A DNA stretch of 54,047 bases from Candidatus Omnitrophota bacterium (lineage in GTDB: Bacteria > Omnitrophota > Gorgyraeia > 2-01-FULL-45-10): the NCBI GenBank assembly GCA_028715345.1, contig JAQUSB010000011.1, positions 1 to 54,047 of the forward strand, given 5' to 3'. Below are positions 31,801-39,610 of the stretch, piece after piece. The notes beneath the pieces were generated by a model, which was not told where the DNA came from, did not search any database, and saw nothing but the letters and a program-made list of their open reading frames with translations. The position numbers and the translations under genes are program-made. How positions within the stretch are numbered: the first letter of the stretch is position 1; each line of letters opens with the position of its first letter.

Positions 31801-31891
31801 TTACGGGTCCTTCTGGGGGCGGTTTGGGCGAGGGTCGGGCGAGGCGCATTCTGTCAGTGATACAAAATTTCAAAAATCGATGTCATGTCAT
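31801..31891 (+). repeat. long direct repeat, right copy
   Basis: Second copy of the repeat at 23097, sharing TTACGGGTCCT, the 18-mer GAGGGTCGGGCGAGGCGC, CAGTGATA and CAAAAATCGATGTC. Down to 32100 no gene is seen; CACTGAC/GTCAGTG (32011-32033) and CGGACA/TGTCCG (32056-32075) are inverted repeats in the same relative place as the ATGTCCAT motifs beside the left copy. Confidence 0.7.
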
Positions 31892-32100
31892 ATAGGGCTA
31901 TCGGGAGAGCGCCAAAATAGGGGTAGGACTGGGCAAAATATGCGTTTTTTGCGGAAAAAAGGTCAAATTCAGGGTATTTCATGGGTTTTGGAGTGTGTTT
32001 TGAGTGACATTCACTGACACGAGCAATGTCAGTGTGTCAGTAAAACCGGACACGATCGGACACAAAAAATGTCCGAATGTCCTATTGGACAGTGGGAAAA

Positions 32101-32298
32101 ATGAATGAGGACGTAAGCACAAATAAAGAACAAGCGGTGAGCCCGCGAGGCTGGGATGCTTTAGAGATAAAGCTGAAAAGCCGCGGTCTGTCTTGTGCCG
32201 AAATCCAAGAAGCGCATAAGTCATTTAACGAAGGTATAGAGCTTTTAACGCGTATGTTCTTGTCTTGCTATGACGCGGAGAAGAAAACGCTTGTATAG
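32101..32298 (+). CDS. small hypothetical protein
   Basis: 65 residues from ATG 32101 (frame open to 32077): NEDVSTNKEQAVSPRGWDALEIKLKSRGLSCAEIQEAHKSFNEGIELLTRMF. Helical and charged, no recognised family. It precedes the recombinase operon promoter and may be an accessory of the element. Confidence 0.45.
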   Translation: MNEDVSTNKEQAVSPRGWDALEIKLKSRGLSCAEIQEAHKSFNEGIELLTRMFLSCYDAEKKTLV

Positions 32299-32319
32299 GG
32301 TTGTATAATACGGTATACT
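32291..32319 (+). promoter_or_regulatory. promoter of the HTH-recombinase operon with LexA-like operator
   Basis: TTGTAT (32291-32296), 17-nt spacer, TATACT (32314-32319). The 17-bp sequence TGTATAATACGGTATAC (32302-32318) lies between and over these elements and is one base different from the site before lexA, so the repressor would block RNA polymerase here. Confidence 0.65.
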
Positions 32320-32346
32320 GGGCACCAATAGTTGAGGGTGCCAATT

Positions 32347-32526
32347 ATGAAAACTTACACCATGACAGAGACGGCAAAGATGCTGGGCGTACACCGGCAG
32401 ACCATGATCAATTGGATCCGCAAGGGTTGGGTCAAGCCCAAGCGGGATTACAAAGACTGGCCGGTGTTCACGGACGAGTGTATCGCCAAGATTAAGGAGT
32501 GGCGTGAGACTTTAAGGGAAGAATAA
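32347..32526 (+). CDS. MerR-like helix-turn-helix protein, probable recombination directionality factor
   Basis: 59 residues from ATG 32347 (GAGGGTG upstream): YTMTETAKMLGVHRQTMINWIRKGWVKPKRDYKDWPVFTDECIAKIKEW, a classic HTH_17 excisionase-type fold. It overlaps the recombinase start by one base (TAATG). Small HTH proteins encoded next to an integrase commonly act as excision factors or as the element's regulator. Confidence 0.82.
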   Translation: MKTYTMTETAKMLGVHRQTMINWIRKGWVKPKRDYKDWPVFTDECIAKIKEWRETLREE

Positions 32527-34211
32527 TGAAGGTAGCGTTATATACGAGAGTCAGCACAGAGGATCAAGCCCGCGAAGGTTTTTCGTTGGAGGTGCAAAGG
32601 ACATATTTATTGCAATACGCGAAAAATTTCGGCTGGGACGTTTTTTGCAGTCTTTCCGGAAAAGAAGTTTATATGGATGATGGCTATTCCGGCGGTAATA
32701 TGGATAGACCGGCACTGCAGAGGCTTCTATTTGACGCCCGCAATAAGCAGTTTGATTTAGTGCTGGTGTATAAGCAGGATCGCCTAAGCCGTCGGCTTAA
32801 GGATCTTTTAGGATTGCTCGAGGAATTTGAGTCGATCGGCATTGGTTACAAGTCAGCTACCGAGCCGTTTGATACGACATCCAGTGCCGGTAAAATGGCA
32901 ATCCAAATGCTCGGTAGTTGCGCGGAGTTTGAACGAAACCGTTTGGTTGAGCGCGTGTTCCCGGGTATGGTGGTCGGCGTTAAGCGCGGGCATTGGCAGG
33001 GCGCCCGCTACGCGCCGTATGGCTACCGCTATAATAAGGAAGCCAAAAAGCTGGAAGTTCACGCGGATGAGGCGAAGATCGTCAAAGAGATTTTCTCGAT
33101 GTATATAAATGGCAAGAGCACTTCGCAGATTGCCGGATATTATTATCATCTCGGGATTCCCTCAAGGCAGGGCGGAAAGTTTTATACTAAATTCATCTCT
33201 GATATTCTTAAGAATAAAGTGTATTTGGGAATGCTGGTCTGGAATAAGCGGCGTTACGATACAAAGAATAAGACTAAAAATGGCGAGGGGAAAGGGTATT
33301 GCTATATCAAGAATGATCCATCCAAGATCATCGAGGTCCCGAATACGCACGAGCCGATTATTTCGCAAAGGGAGTTTGACGAGGCTTCCACGCTTCTCAA
33401 ACGAAACCGCACAAATGGCGTAGTCCGGTTTCGCAATAACGTTTATCATCTCTCCGGTATCTTAAAATGCAATGAATGCGGCGGCAATTATCGCGGGATG
33501 ACGCATATCGTTAATCATCGAACAAAGATGAGGCGTCCGTGGTATAGGTGTTCGTCCAGAGGGATTCGGTACATTAAGTGCAACAATAAATCCGTGACTG
33601 CTGATGCTATCAATAAGCAGGTCTGGGATATCGTTGAAGTCATTAGAAAAAATCTTCACGTGCTGGAAGAATTAGGCGACATGATTCGGCTTAACGCTTC
33701 TGAGCCGGAGAGGGTATATGTGGAACAGTTGGAGGAGAAGGAAACGCTTCTTAAAAAGAACGTGGAGAAGCAAAGGGCTATATACGAATTATTTTCAGAA
33801 GACAAAATAAATATGGGGCTCTATAAAGACAGAGCCGAGCTTTTAAGTAATGAGGAGAAAAAACTAAAGCAGGATATCAAGGCCATTCATCTTAAGATTC
33901 TGGATAAGCGCAATTCCGTCAATCTGGTTAAGGCGACGCAGGATTTTCTTTTGAGGTTGCGCAGTACGCCCGAAAGCGACAATCACCAATTGGACTACCT
34001 TATAAAGACGTTCATGCGGATTGTCTTTAAGTCGATTACTATCCAGAATCAGGAGATCGTGAAATTTGAGTTGAATGAGCCTTGGAAGACTTGCTATGAA
34101 GAGGGGATGAAATGGTTGAAAACGAGCGAAAAGACGACAATACAGGCGACTCCGGAGGCAAAAGCCCGAAGAAGTTACGTGTGCTTTTGCGTACCTTCGG
34201 ATGTCAGATGA
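32526..34211 (+). CDS. large serine recombinase (site-specific integrase)
   Basis: 561 residues. Resolvase domain with catalytic S10 (YTRVSTEDQ), MDRPALQRLL and VYKQDRLSRRLKDLL; recombinase domain (YAPYGYRYNKE, GKSTSQIAGYYYHLGIPSRQGG); a zinc ribbon (CNECGGNYRG, YRCSSRG, KCNNK) and a coiled coil around 390-450. Such enzymes insert DNA without host factors at attB. Its last 100 nt overlap miaB, and its TGA stop (34209-34211) uses bases of the miaB coding sequence, so the insertion site is the miaB 5' end. Confidence 0.93.
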   Translation: MKVALYTRVSTEDQAREGFSLEVQRTYLLQYAKNFGWDVFCSLSGKEVYMDDGYSGGNMDRPALQRLLFDARNKQFDLVLVYKQDRLSRRLKDLLGLLEEFESIGIGYKSATEPFDTTSSAGKMAIQMLGSCAEFERNRLVERVFPGMVVGVKRGHWQGARYAPYGYRYNKEAKKLEVHADEAKIVKEIFSMYINGKSTSQIAGYYYHLGIPSRQGGKFYTKFISDILKNKVYLGMLVWNKRRYDTKNKTKNGEGKGYCYIKNDPSKIIEVPNTHEPIISQREFDEASTLLKRNRTNGVVRFRNNVYHLSGILKCNECGGNYRGMTHIVNHRTKMRRPWYRCSSRGIRYIKCNNKSVTADAINKQVWDIVEVIRKNLHVLEELGDMIRLNASEPERVYVEQLEEKETLLKKNVEKQRAIYELFSEDKINMGLYKDRAELLSNEEKKLKQDIKAIHLKILDKRNSVNLVKATQDFLLRLRSTPESDNHQLDYLIKTFMRIVFKSITIQNQEIVKFELNEPWKTCYEEGMKWLKTSEKTTIQATPEAKARRSYVCFCVPSDVR

Positions 34212-35476
34212 ACATGCGGGATTCGGAGTATGTGATGGGGATACTCATGGACCGCGGGTTCCGGAAGGCGAAGTCTGCCGACGAGGCCGATGTTATTATC
34301 TTTAATTCCTGCTCGGTGCGCAAACACGCCGAGGATAAGTTGTTCAGCAATATCGGCGATCTGTGGAAGCTTAAAAAACGAAAACCTGGGCTCGTGATCG
34401 GCCTTATGGGCTGTACGGCCCAGAGTTATAAAGACGCGGCGCTGGAGAGGGCGCCGCTGCTCGATTTTGTCTGCGGGACGGGGAATGAGAGCGACCTGCC
34501 TGCGATCATCGGCGACATACTGAAAGACAGGTGCCGTATGGTGGCCGCCGATAAGGTCAATGAAAAGAAGCACGAGATTTTTCCCGCTTACCGCGACGAG
34601 ACATTCAAGACATTTGTTTCGATAGGCGAAGGATGCAATAATTTTTGTTCATATTGCATAGTGCCGTATGTGCGCGGGAAAGAACGCTCACGCGATGCCA
34701 AGGACATAATCCGCGAGATAGATGATCTCGGCTCGCGGGGTTTTAAAGAGGTGATGCTCCTCGGACAGAATGTCAATTCGTACGGCCGCGGCGAGGGGAC
34801 CGATTTTGTAAAACTGCTCTGCGAGATAAATAAACTCAAGGGCATCGAGCGCATCCGTTTCATGACGAGCCACCCTAAGGACGCGTCGATAAAGTTATTC
34901 GAAGCGATGCGTGACCTCGATAAAGTTTGCGAACATCTCCACCTGCCGCTTCAGTCGGGCTCCGACAGGATACTGAAGCTCATGAACCGCAAATATACCG
35001 TCAAGGATTACCTGAAATTGGCCGAGAGCTACAGGAAAATACTGCCGCAGGGCGCTATCACCACCGATATAATAGTAGGTTTCCCATCGGAGACGGAGAA
35101 GGACCTCAAAGAAACCGTAAAGGTCATGAAGGCGGCGGGCTTCGACAGCGCCTACACCTTCAAATATTCGCCCAGGCCGCCGGCCAGATCGTGCAAATTG
35201 AAAGACAATGTATCGGAAGCGCTCAAAGATAAAAGATTGAAGACTATTATGGATATTCAGTGTAGAATAGCTGAAGATATCAACGCGCGCTTGATCGGGC
35301 AGCCGGCCGGGATCCTTGTGGACGGCTGCGGAAGTAAGGATCCGCGTAAACTTACCGGAAGGACGCGCACGAATAAAGTGGTTGTATTCGACGGGCGACC
35401 GGATCTCGTCGGTAAATTTGTCGATGTTAAGATATTATCGGCTACGCCGTATGCATTGAAAGGAAAGATCGTATGA
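34112..35476 (+). CDS. miaB: tRNA-2-methylthio-N6-dimethylallyladenosine synthase
   Basis: 454 residues. N-terminal MTTase domain LRTFGCQMNMRDSE with Cys ligands (FGCQMN, FNSCSV, MGCTAQ), radical-SAM motif CNNFCSYCIVPYVRG, HLHLPLQSGSDRILKLMNRKY, and a TRAM domain at the end. Adds a methylthio group to i6A37 of tRNA, the product of MiaA encoded two genes later. The first 26 residues or so (ENERKDDNTGDSGGKSPKK) are non-homologous and come from the recombinase 3' end, as do the RBS GAGGGG and ATG 34112. The protein should still be functional. Confidence 0.92.
   Translation: MVENERKDDNTGDSGGKSPKKLRVLLRTFGCQMNMRDSEYVMGILMDRGFRKAKSADEADVIIFNSCSVRKHAEDKLFSNIGDLWKLKKRKPGLVIGLMGCTAQSYKDAALERAPLLDFVCGTGNESDLPAIIGDILKDRCRMVAADKVNEKKHEIFPAYRDETFKTFVSIGEGCNNFCSYCIVPYVRGKERSRDAKDIIREIDDLGSRGFKEVMLLGQNVNSYGRGEGTDFVKLLCEINKLKGIERIRFMTSHPKDASIKLFEAMRDLDKVCEHLHLPLQSGSDRILKLMNRKYTVKDYLKLAESYRKILPQGAITTDIIVGFPSETEKDLKETVKVMKAAGFDSAYTFKYSPRPPARSCKLKDNVSEALKDKRLKTIMDIQCRIAEDINARLIGQPAGILVDGCGSKDPRKLTGRTRTNKVVVFDGRPDLVGKFVDVKILSATPYALKGKIV
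34190..34210 (+). other. putative attR core inside miaB
   Basis: TGCGTACCTTCGGATGTCAGATG (34188-34210) encodes RTFGCQM. It aligns with the miaB fragments: fragment 1 has TTTGGTTGCCAGATG and fragment 4 has TTCGGTTGGCCGATG. The element-to-host switch is expected at or near CAGATG. Half-site symmetry was not tested. Confidence 0.55.
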
Positions 35477-36273
35477 GTAAACGGAAGTTTTTTACGATTA
35501 CAATTTTTGCGCTGCTTATAGGCTTTAATTTACAACCCGCGGCCGCATATGCCGAATCCGATATCGCTGTCGTCGAGAAACCGTTCCTCGAAGGGCGATA
35601 CGACCGCGCAATTTACGAGGCGAAACGCCTGATAGACGAACGCGCCAGGAATAGACATGAAATATATTACCTCAAAGGCTTGAGCGAGCTGAAACTCGGC
35701 CGTTTCGATGACGCGCGCAAAAGCTTCGATGAGATCGTCTCCCGGTATTCTAAGTCGAGCCGGGCTTTCGACGCGCATGTCGGGATAGGGGATGCGTATT
35801 TTCTCGAAGGCAATATGAACGGCGCGGCCAAAGCCTATGAAGAGGTAAAAGCGAAATTCCCGAACGACAAGAATATCGCTATCGTGGACGCGCGGTTGAA
35901 TGATTGCAGAAAGCGAGGCGGTTCCGCGCAAAGCTCTCCTCCCATCGAAAGCTCTTTGCCCGTAAAAAGTAAGCCGGTAGCAGCCCGGCAGCCGGATATA
36001 GTGACGCCTGAGATCCCGCAGAATGGATCGCAGGGATATTTCTCCGTCCAGGCGGGAGGATTCAAGAACCACAGGAACGCCGAGAGACTATCGGCCAAGC
36101 TTAAAGCCGCAGGATACGCAAGCTATGTCGAACTGCCGCTCGCCGATGGCGATAAACTCTATCGCGTAAAGATCGGCAGGTTCAAGACCAGGAGCGAAGC
36201 CGAAAATACGGCGGCGAAACTGAATAGGGACGGCTACAGGACCAAGATATCCGATGAGAACCCCTCCCGGTAA
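35473..36273 (+). CDS. TPR and SPOR domain periplasmic protein
   Basis: 266 residues. Signal peptide (FFTITIFALLIGFNLQPAAAYA, cleavage near residue 27), two or three TPR-like helical hairpins (YYLKGLSELKLGRFDDARKSFDE, AHVGIGDAYFLEGNMNGAAKAYEEV), a linker, then SPOR: GYFSVQAGGFKNHRNAERLSAKLKAAGYASYV and YRVKIGRFKTRSEAENTAAKL. SPOR binds denuded septal peptidoglycan, so this protein likely works at division or in envelope maintenance. It overlaps both miaB (4 nt) and miaA (20 nt). Confidence 0.85.
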   Translation: MSKRKFFTITIFALLIGFNLQPAAAYAESDIAVVEKPFLEGRYDRAIYEAKRLIDERARNRHEIYYLKGLSELKLGRFDDARKSFDEIVSRYSKSSRAFDAHVGIGDAYFLEGNMNGAAKAYEEVKAKFPNDKNIAIVDARLNDCRKRGGSAQSSPPIESSLPVKSKPVAARQPDIVTPEIPQNGSQGYFSVQAGGFKNHRNAERLSAKLKAAGYASYVELPLADGDKLYRVKIGRFKTRSEAENTAAKLNRDGYRTKISDENPSR

Positions 36274-37177
36274 AGTAGTTTTCATCGTCGGCCCCACCGC
36301 CATAGGCAAAACAAGCCTCGCCGTTCGATTGGCAAGGCGTATCGATGCGGAAATAATCTCAGCCGATTCGATGCAGATCTATAATGGGATGAAGATCTTA
36401 AGCCAGGCGCCGACCGCGGAAGAGAAGCGAAAGGCCCGCCATCATTTAGTAGAATCCATCGATCCGCGCAAAGAATATAGCGTTGCTGAATTCATAAAAA
36501 AAGCTACGGCTGCGATAAACGCGATAACAAAACGGGGCCGCCTTCCTATTATAGCAGGCGGCAGCGGACTTTACATAAAGGGGCTTATCGACGGCCTTTT
36601 CGAGTCGCCCAAGGCCGACCTGAAATTTCGCGCCAAAATGGCGCGCTTTGCCGCCAAGAACGGGCGCAAAAAACTTTACGCGAAACTAGTGAAGATCGAC
36701 CCGGACGCGGCGAAGACGATACACCCGAACGACCTGCGCAGGGTGGTGAGGGCCCTTGAAATTTACCATACCGCCGGCAAAACAATGACGGAATTGAAGG
36801 CCTCGACGCGCGGCCTGAAAGACGCCTGCGAGATAAAAATATTCGGGCTTATCCGGCCGAGAGGAGAGATGTATTCGCGTATAGACAGCCGCGTGGACGG
36901 TATGTTCCGCTCCGGCGCCGTCGCGGAAGTGAAAAGGCTGAGGCGCAGGAAACTCTCGAGGACCGCGGCCGCCGTATTGGGATTTAAGGAGATCTCGGGT
37001 TATCTCGACGGAGAATGCACTCTCGACGAGGCGAAAGAACTTTTGAAGATGAATACGCGCCGTTTTGCCAAACGCCAGATGACCTGGTTCAGGGCAAACG
37101 ATAAAATTAAATGGTTCGACGCGGGCAAATTGAATAATAAAGAGATAATAAAAAAGATAACAAAAGAATTGAGGTAA
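36254..37177 (+). CDS. miaA: tRNA dimethylallyltransferase
   Basis: 307 residues. P-loop GPTAIGKTSLAVRLA, SADSMQIY, KARHHLVESIDP, IAGGSGLYIKGLIDG, and VLGFKEISGYL. Transfers dimethylallyl from DMAPP to N6 of A37 in tRNAs that read UNN codons. The stretch with miaB and hflX is the familiar tRNA-modification context, and the coupling to the SPOR gene indicates one operon. Confidence 0.95.
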   Translation: MRTPPGKVVFIVGPTAIGKTSLAVRLARRIDAEIISADSMQIYNGMKILSQAPTAEEKRKARHHLVESIDPRKEYSVAEFIKKATAAINAITKRGRLPIIAGGSGLYIKGLIDGLFESPKADLKFRAKMARFAAKNGRKKLYAKLVKIDPDAAKTIHPNDLRRVVRALEIYHTAGKTMTELKASTRGLKDACEIKIFGLIRPRGEMYSRIDSRVDGMFRSGAVAEVKRLRRRKLSRTAAAVLGFKEISGYLDGECTLDEAKELLKMNTRRFAKRQMTWFRANDKIKWFDAGKLNNKEIIKKITKELR

Positions 37178-37182
37178 AGCAT

Positions 37183-38256
37183 ATGGAACGGGCGCTCTTA
37201 GTTACGGTGGATCTGGGCAAAAGAGAAGAATGGACGGCCGAAGAGCGGTCGCGCGAACTCGCGGAACTTGCGAGATCCGCCGGGGCCAAGGTCATACGCG
37301 AAGAGATCGTGAAGCGGCACTCGATATGCCCCGCGACTTTTATCGGCAAGGGCAAGGCCGAGGAGCTCTCGGCATTTTGCAAAGCGGAAGACATAAAAGT
37401 GGTTATTTTCAATAATGACCTTGCCGGCACCCAGGCGAAGAACCTCGCGGATATATTGGGTGTGAAGACGATAGACAGGACACAGCTGATCCTCGATATC
37501 TTCGCAAGCCGCGCCCATTCCAACGAAGGCAAGGTGCAGGTGGAACTGGCCCAGCTCATGTATCTTTTGCCGCGCCTGACGGGCAAAGGCACGGAACTTT
37601 CGCGCCTCGGAGGCGGCATCGGGACAAGAGGGCCGGGAGAGCAGAAGCTCGAGGTCGACAGGCGCAGGATAAGGGCAAGGATCTCCAGACTTAAGGACGA
37701 ACTCGAGGGACTGGAAAAGCGCCGCGACATGATGCGTAAGCGCCGTGAGAGATTCGACATACCGATGATCGCGATAACGGGCTACACGAACGCCGGCAAG
37801 TCGACCCTCTTGAACGCACTTACAGGCTCCACGGTGGACGTCAAAGACAAGCTTTTCGCTACACTGGACCCGACGGTGAGACGGTTCAGGATGCCGAGCG
37901 GACAGGAGACGCTGTTCGTAGATACGGTAGGATTTCTCACCGACCTTCCGCATAATCTGATAGAGGCGTTCAAGGCGACCCTCGAAGAGGTGGCGACCGC
38001 GGACATTATCCTGCACTTGGTCGATGCCAGCCATCCCAAGGCCATCGAGCAGGCGCAGGCTACCGTCAAAGTCTTAGAAGAGATAGGGGCGGGATCGAAA
38101 CCGGTCATAACCGTATTGAATAAGGCCGACAAGGTCACGGACCCCGAGAGGATAGCCAGACTCAAAGGTTATTTCGGGGAGGCCGTAGCCATATCCGCGC
38201 TCAAAAAAGAAGGGTTCGACAAACTCATCGACGCCATCCTCCTCTCCAAATTCTGA
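37183..38256 (+). CDS. hflX: ribosome-associated GTPase HflX
   Basis: 357 residues. N-terminal HflX domain (IKRHSICPATFIGKGKAEEL-type, NDLAGTQAKNLAD, DRTQLILDIFASRAHSNEGKVQVELAQLMYLLPRL), Gly-rich GGGIGTRGPGEQKLE, then the G domain: G1 GYTNAGKST, G3 DTVGFL, G4 NKAD, G5 SAL. HflX splits stalled ribosomes in stress. It follows miaA by 5 nt. Confidence 0.95.
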   Translation: MERALLVTVDLGKREEWTAEERSRELAELARSAGAKVIREEIVKRHSICPATFIGKGKAEELSAFCKAEDIKVVIFNNDLAGTQAKNLADILGVKTIDRTQLILDIFASRAHSNEGKVQVELAQLMYLLPRLTGKGTELSRLGGGIGTRGPGEQKLEVDRRRIRARISRLKDELEGLEKRRDMMRKRRERFDIPMIAITGYTNAGKSTLLNALTGSTVDVKDKLFATLDPTVRRFRMPSGQETLFVDTVGFLTDLPHNLIEAFKATLEEVATADIILHLVDASHPKAIEQAQATVKVLEEIGAGSKPVITVLNKADKVTDPERIARLKGYFGEAVAISALKKEGFDKLIDAILLSKF

Positions 38257-38269
38257 AGATAAATTTTTA

Positions 38270-38298
38270 TTGACTTTTAGCACTCGATGGTGTAGAGT
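38270..38298 (+). promoter_or_regulatory. hrcA operon promoter
   Basis: TTGACT (38270-38275), 17-nt spacer, TAGAGT (38293-38298). The expected start, about 38305, coincides with ATG 38306, implying leaderless hrcA mRNA. The -10 lies inside the CIRCE element. Confidence 0.65.
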
Positions 38299-38303
38299 GC
38301 TAA
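38277..38303 (+). promoter_or_regulatory. CIRCE operator
   Basis: TTAGCACTC-GATGGTGTA-GAGTGCTAA is a perfect 9-9-9 CIRCE inverted repeat, the HrcA binding site, covering the -10 region of the hrcA-grpE-dnaK promoter. It predicts heat-shock control by HrcA. Confidence 0.97.
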
Positions 38304-38305
38304 TC

Positions 38306-39040
38306 ATGCAAAAAGACGCTAAAACACGTCAGGCAGAGGTCCTATCGCTCATCGTAAAGCGTTACGTTGAGACGGCTGAGCCTGTCGGTTCAAGATACAT
38401 CGCCAAAGAACTCGACCTGTCGAGCGCCACCATACGCAACGTCATGGCCGACCTCGAAGACGCCGGCTACATCACGCATCCTCACACTTCCGCCGGCCGC
38501 ACACCGACGGACAAAGGCTACCGCTATTACATCGAGTCGCTCATGCGCGTCAAAAGCGTCAACGACAACATGGCCCGCTCGATCAAGGATGAGTATTCTC
38601 ACGCCAGGCGCTCGCTCGAAGACGTCCTCGAGCGGACGAGCCATCTCATCTCGCACCTTACGAATTACGTCGGCGTCGCGCTCCTTTCCGAATACCACAA
38701 GCTTTACCTGGACGGCGCCAGCCACATAGTGGAACAGCCCGAATTCAAGGATCTCAAGAAGCTGCACCATATTTTGAAGTGTCTCGAGGACAAACGCGAT
38801 ATCCTCGAGATCCTATCGAATGATTTCGAAACGGACCAGCTTACCATATATATAGGTAAAGAGAACCAGTACAATTCTTTGAGCGAATGCAGTATCGTAA
38901 CGCGCGGTTATAAAGTGAGGGGGAAACTTACCGGCAGGGTCGGAGTAATAGGGCCGAAGCGGATGGTTTACGAAAAGGTCATACCTACCGTCGAATACCT
39001 GGCCGATTCGGTTTCGGAACTTTTAGAGGAGATCGTTTAA
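38306..39040 (+). CDS. hrcA: heat-inducible transcription repressor HrcA
   Basis: 244 residues from ATG 38306; a TTG at 38270 would place coding sequence across CIRCE. Winged-helix SSATIRNVMADLEDAGYITHPHTSAGRTPTDKGYRYY, central GAF-like domain (ASHIVEQPEF) and C-terminal GVIGPKRMVYEKVIPTVEYLADSVSELL. It represses this operon through the CIRCE element directly upstream. No RBS precedes the ATG. Confidence 0.96.
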   Translation: MQKDAKTRQAEVLSLIVKRYVETAEPVGSRYIAKELDLSSATIRNVMADLEDAGYITHPHTSAGRTPTDKGYRYYIESLMRVKSVNDNMARSIKDEYSHARRSLEDVLERTSHLISHLTNYVGVALLSEYHKLYLDGASHIVEQPEFKDLKKLHHILKCLEDKRDILEILSNDFETDQLTIYIGKENQYNSLSECSIVTRGYKVRGKLTGRVGVIGPKRMVYEKVIPTVEYLADSVSELLEEIV

Positions 39041-39045
39041 TTTTT

Positions 39046-39609
39046 ATGGGAAATAACGCTTCCAAAAATAATAAGAATAACAAGGCGGGCGAGGAAGTCC
39101 CGGCATCCGGCGCCGAAGAGATCATCCTTACCAAAAAAGAGTATGAGGAATTGAAGGCGAAGGCGGACGAGCGCGACGGCTATTTCGATAAATACGTCCG
39201 CGCGCACGCAGAGTTCGAGAATGCCAGGAAGAGAATAGAAAAAGATAAGGTCGAATACTGCAAATATGCGAACGAAGGATTTTTACTGGAATTTTTGCCG
39301 ATACTCGACAATCTTGAGATGGCGGAAAAGCACATAAAGGAAGCAAAGGATTTCGCCGCCGTAAGGGAAGGCGTCGACATGATCCAGATGCAGATACAGA
39401 AATTTTTGAAGGACATAGGCGTGGAGCGGATAAAAGTGAACGGCGAGAAATTCGATCCGCATATGCATGACCCTATAGAGGTGGCGGAGTCGGACGATAA
39501 AGACGACGGAAAGATTTTAGCGGAATTGAAACCGGGTTACAGGTTTAACGGCAGGCTGCTGCGCCCGGCATCGGTAAAGATAGCGAAGAAAAAAGAGGGA
39601 GGTAAATAA
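39046..39609 (+). CDS. grpE: nucleotide exchange factor GrpE
   Basis: 187 residues. Long N-terminal helix ([38 protein letters not shown]), then [14 protein letters not shown] and the beta domain [25 protein letters not shown]...[18 protein letters not shown]. Releases ADP from DnaK. Spaced 5 nt from hrcA and 1 nt from dnaK. Confidence 0.95.
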   Translation: MGNNASKNNKNNKAGEEVPASGAEEIILTKKEYEELKAKADERDGYFDKYVRAHAEFENARKRIEKDKVEYCKYANEGFLLEFLPILDNLEMAEKHIKEAKDFAAVREGVDMIQMQIQKFLKDIGVERIKVNGEKFDPHMHDPIEVAESDDKDDGKILAELKPGYRFNGRLLRPASVKIAKKKEGGK

Positions 39610-39610
39610 T

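Noticed and set aside
37198-38034. Open frame of 278 codons on the minus strand
   Set aside because: Antisense to hflX, which has all G-domain motifs.
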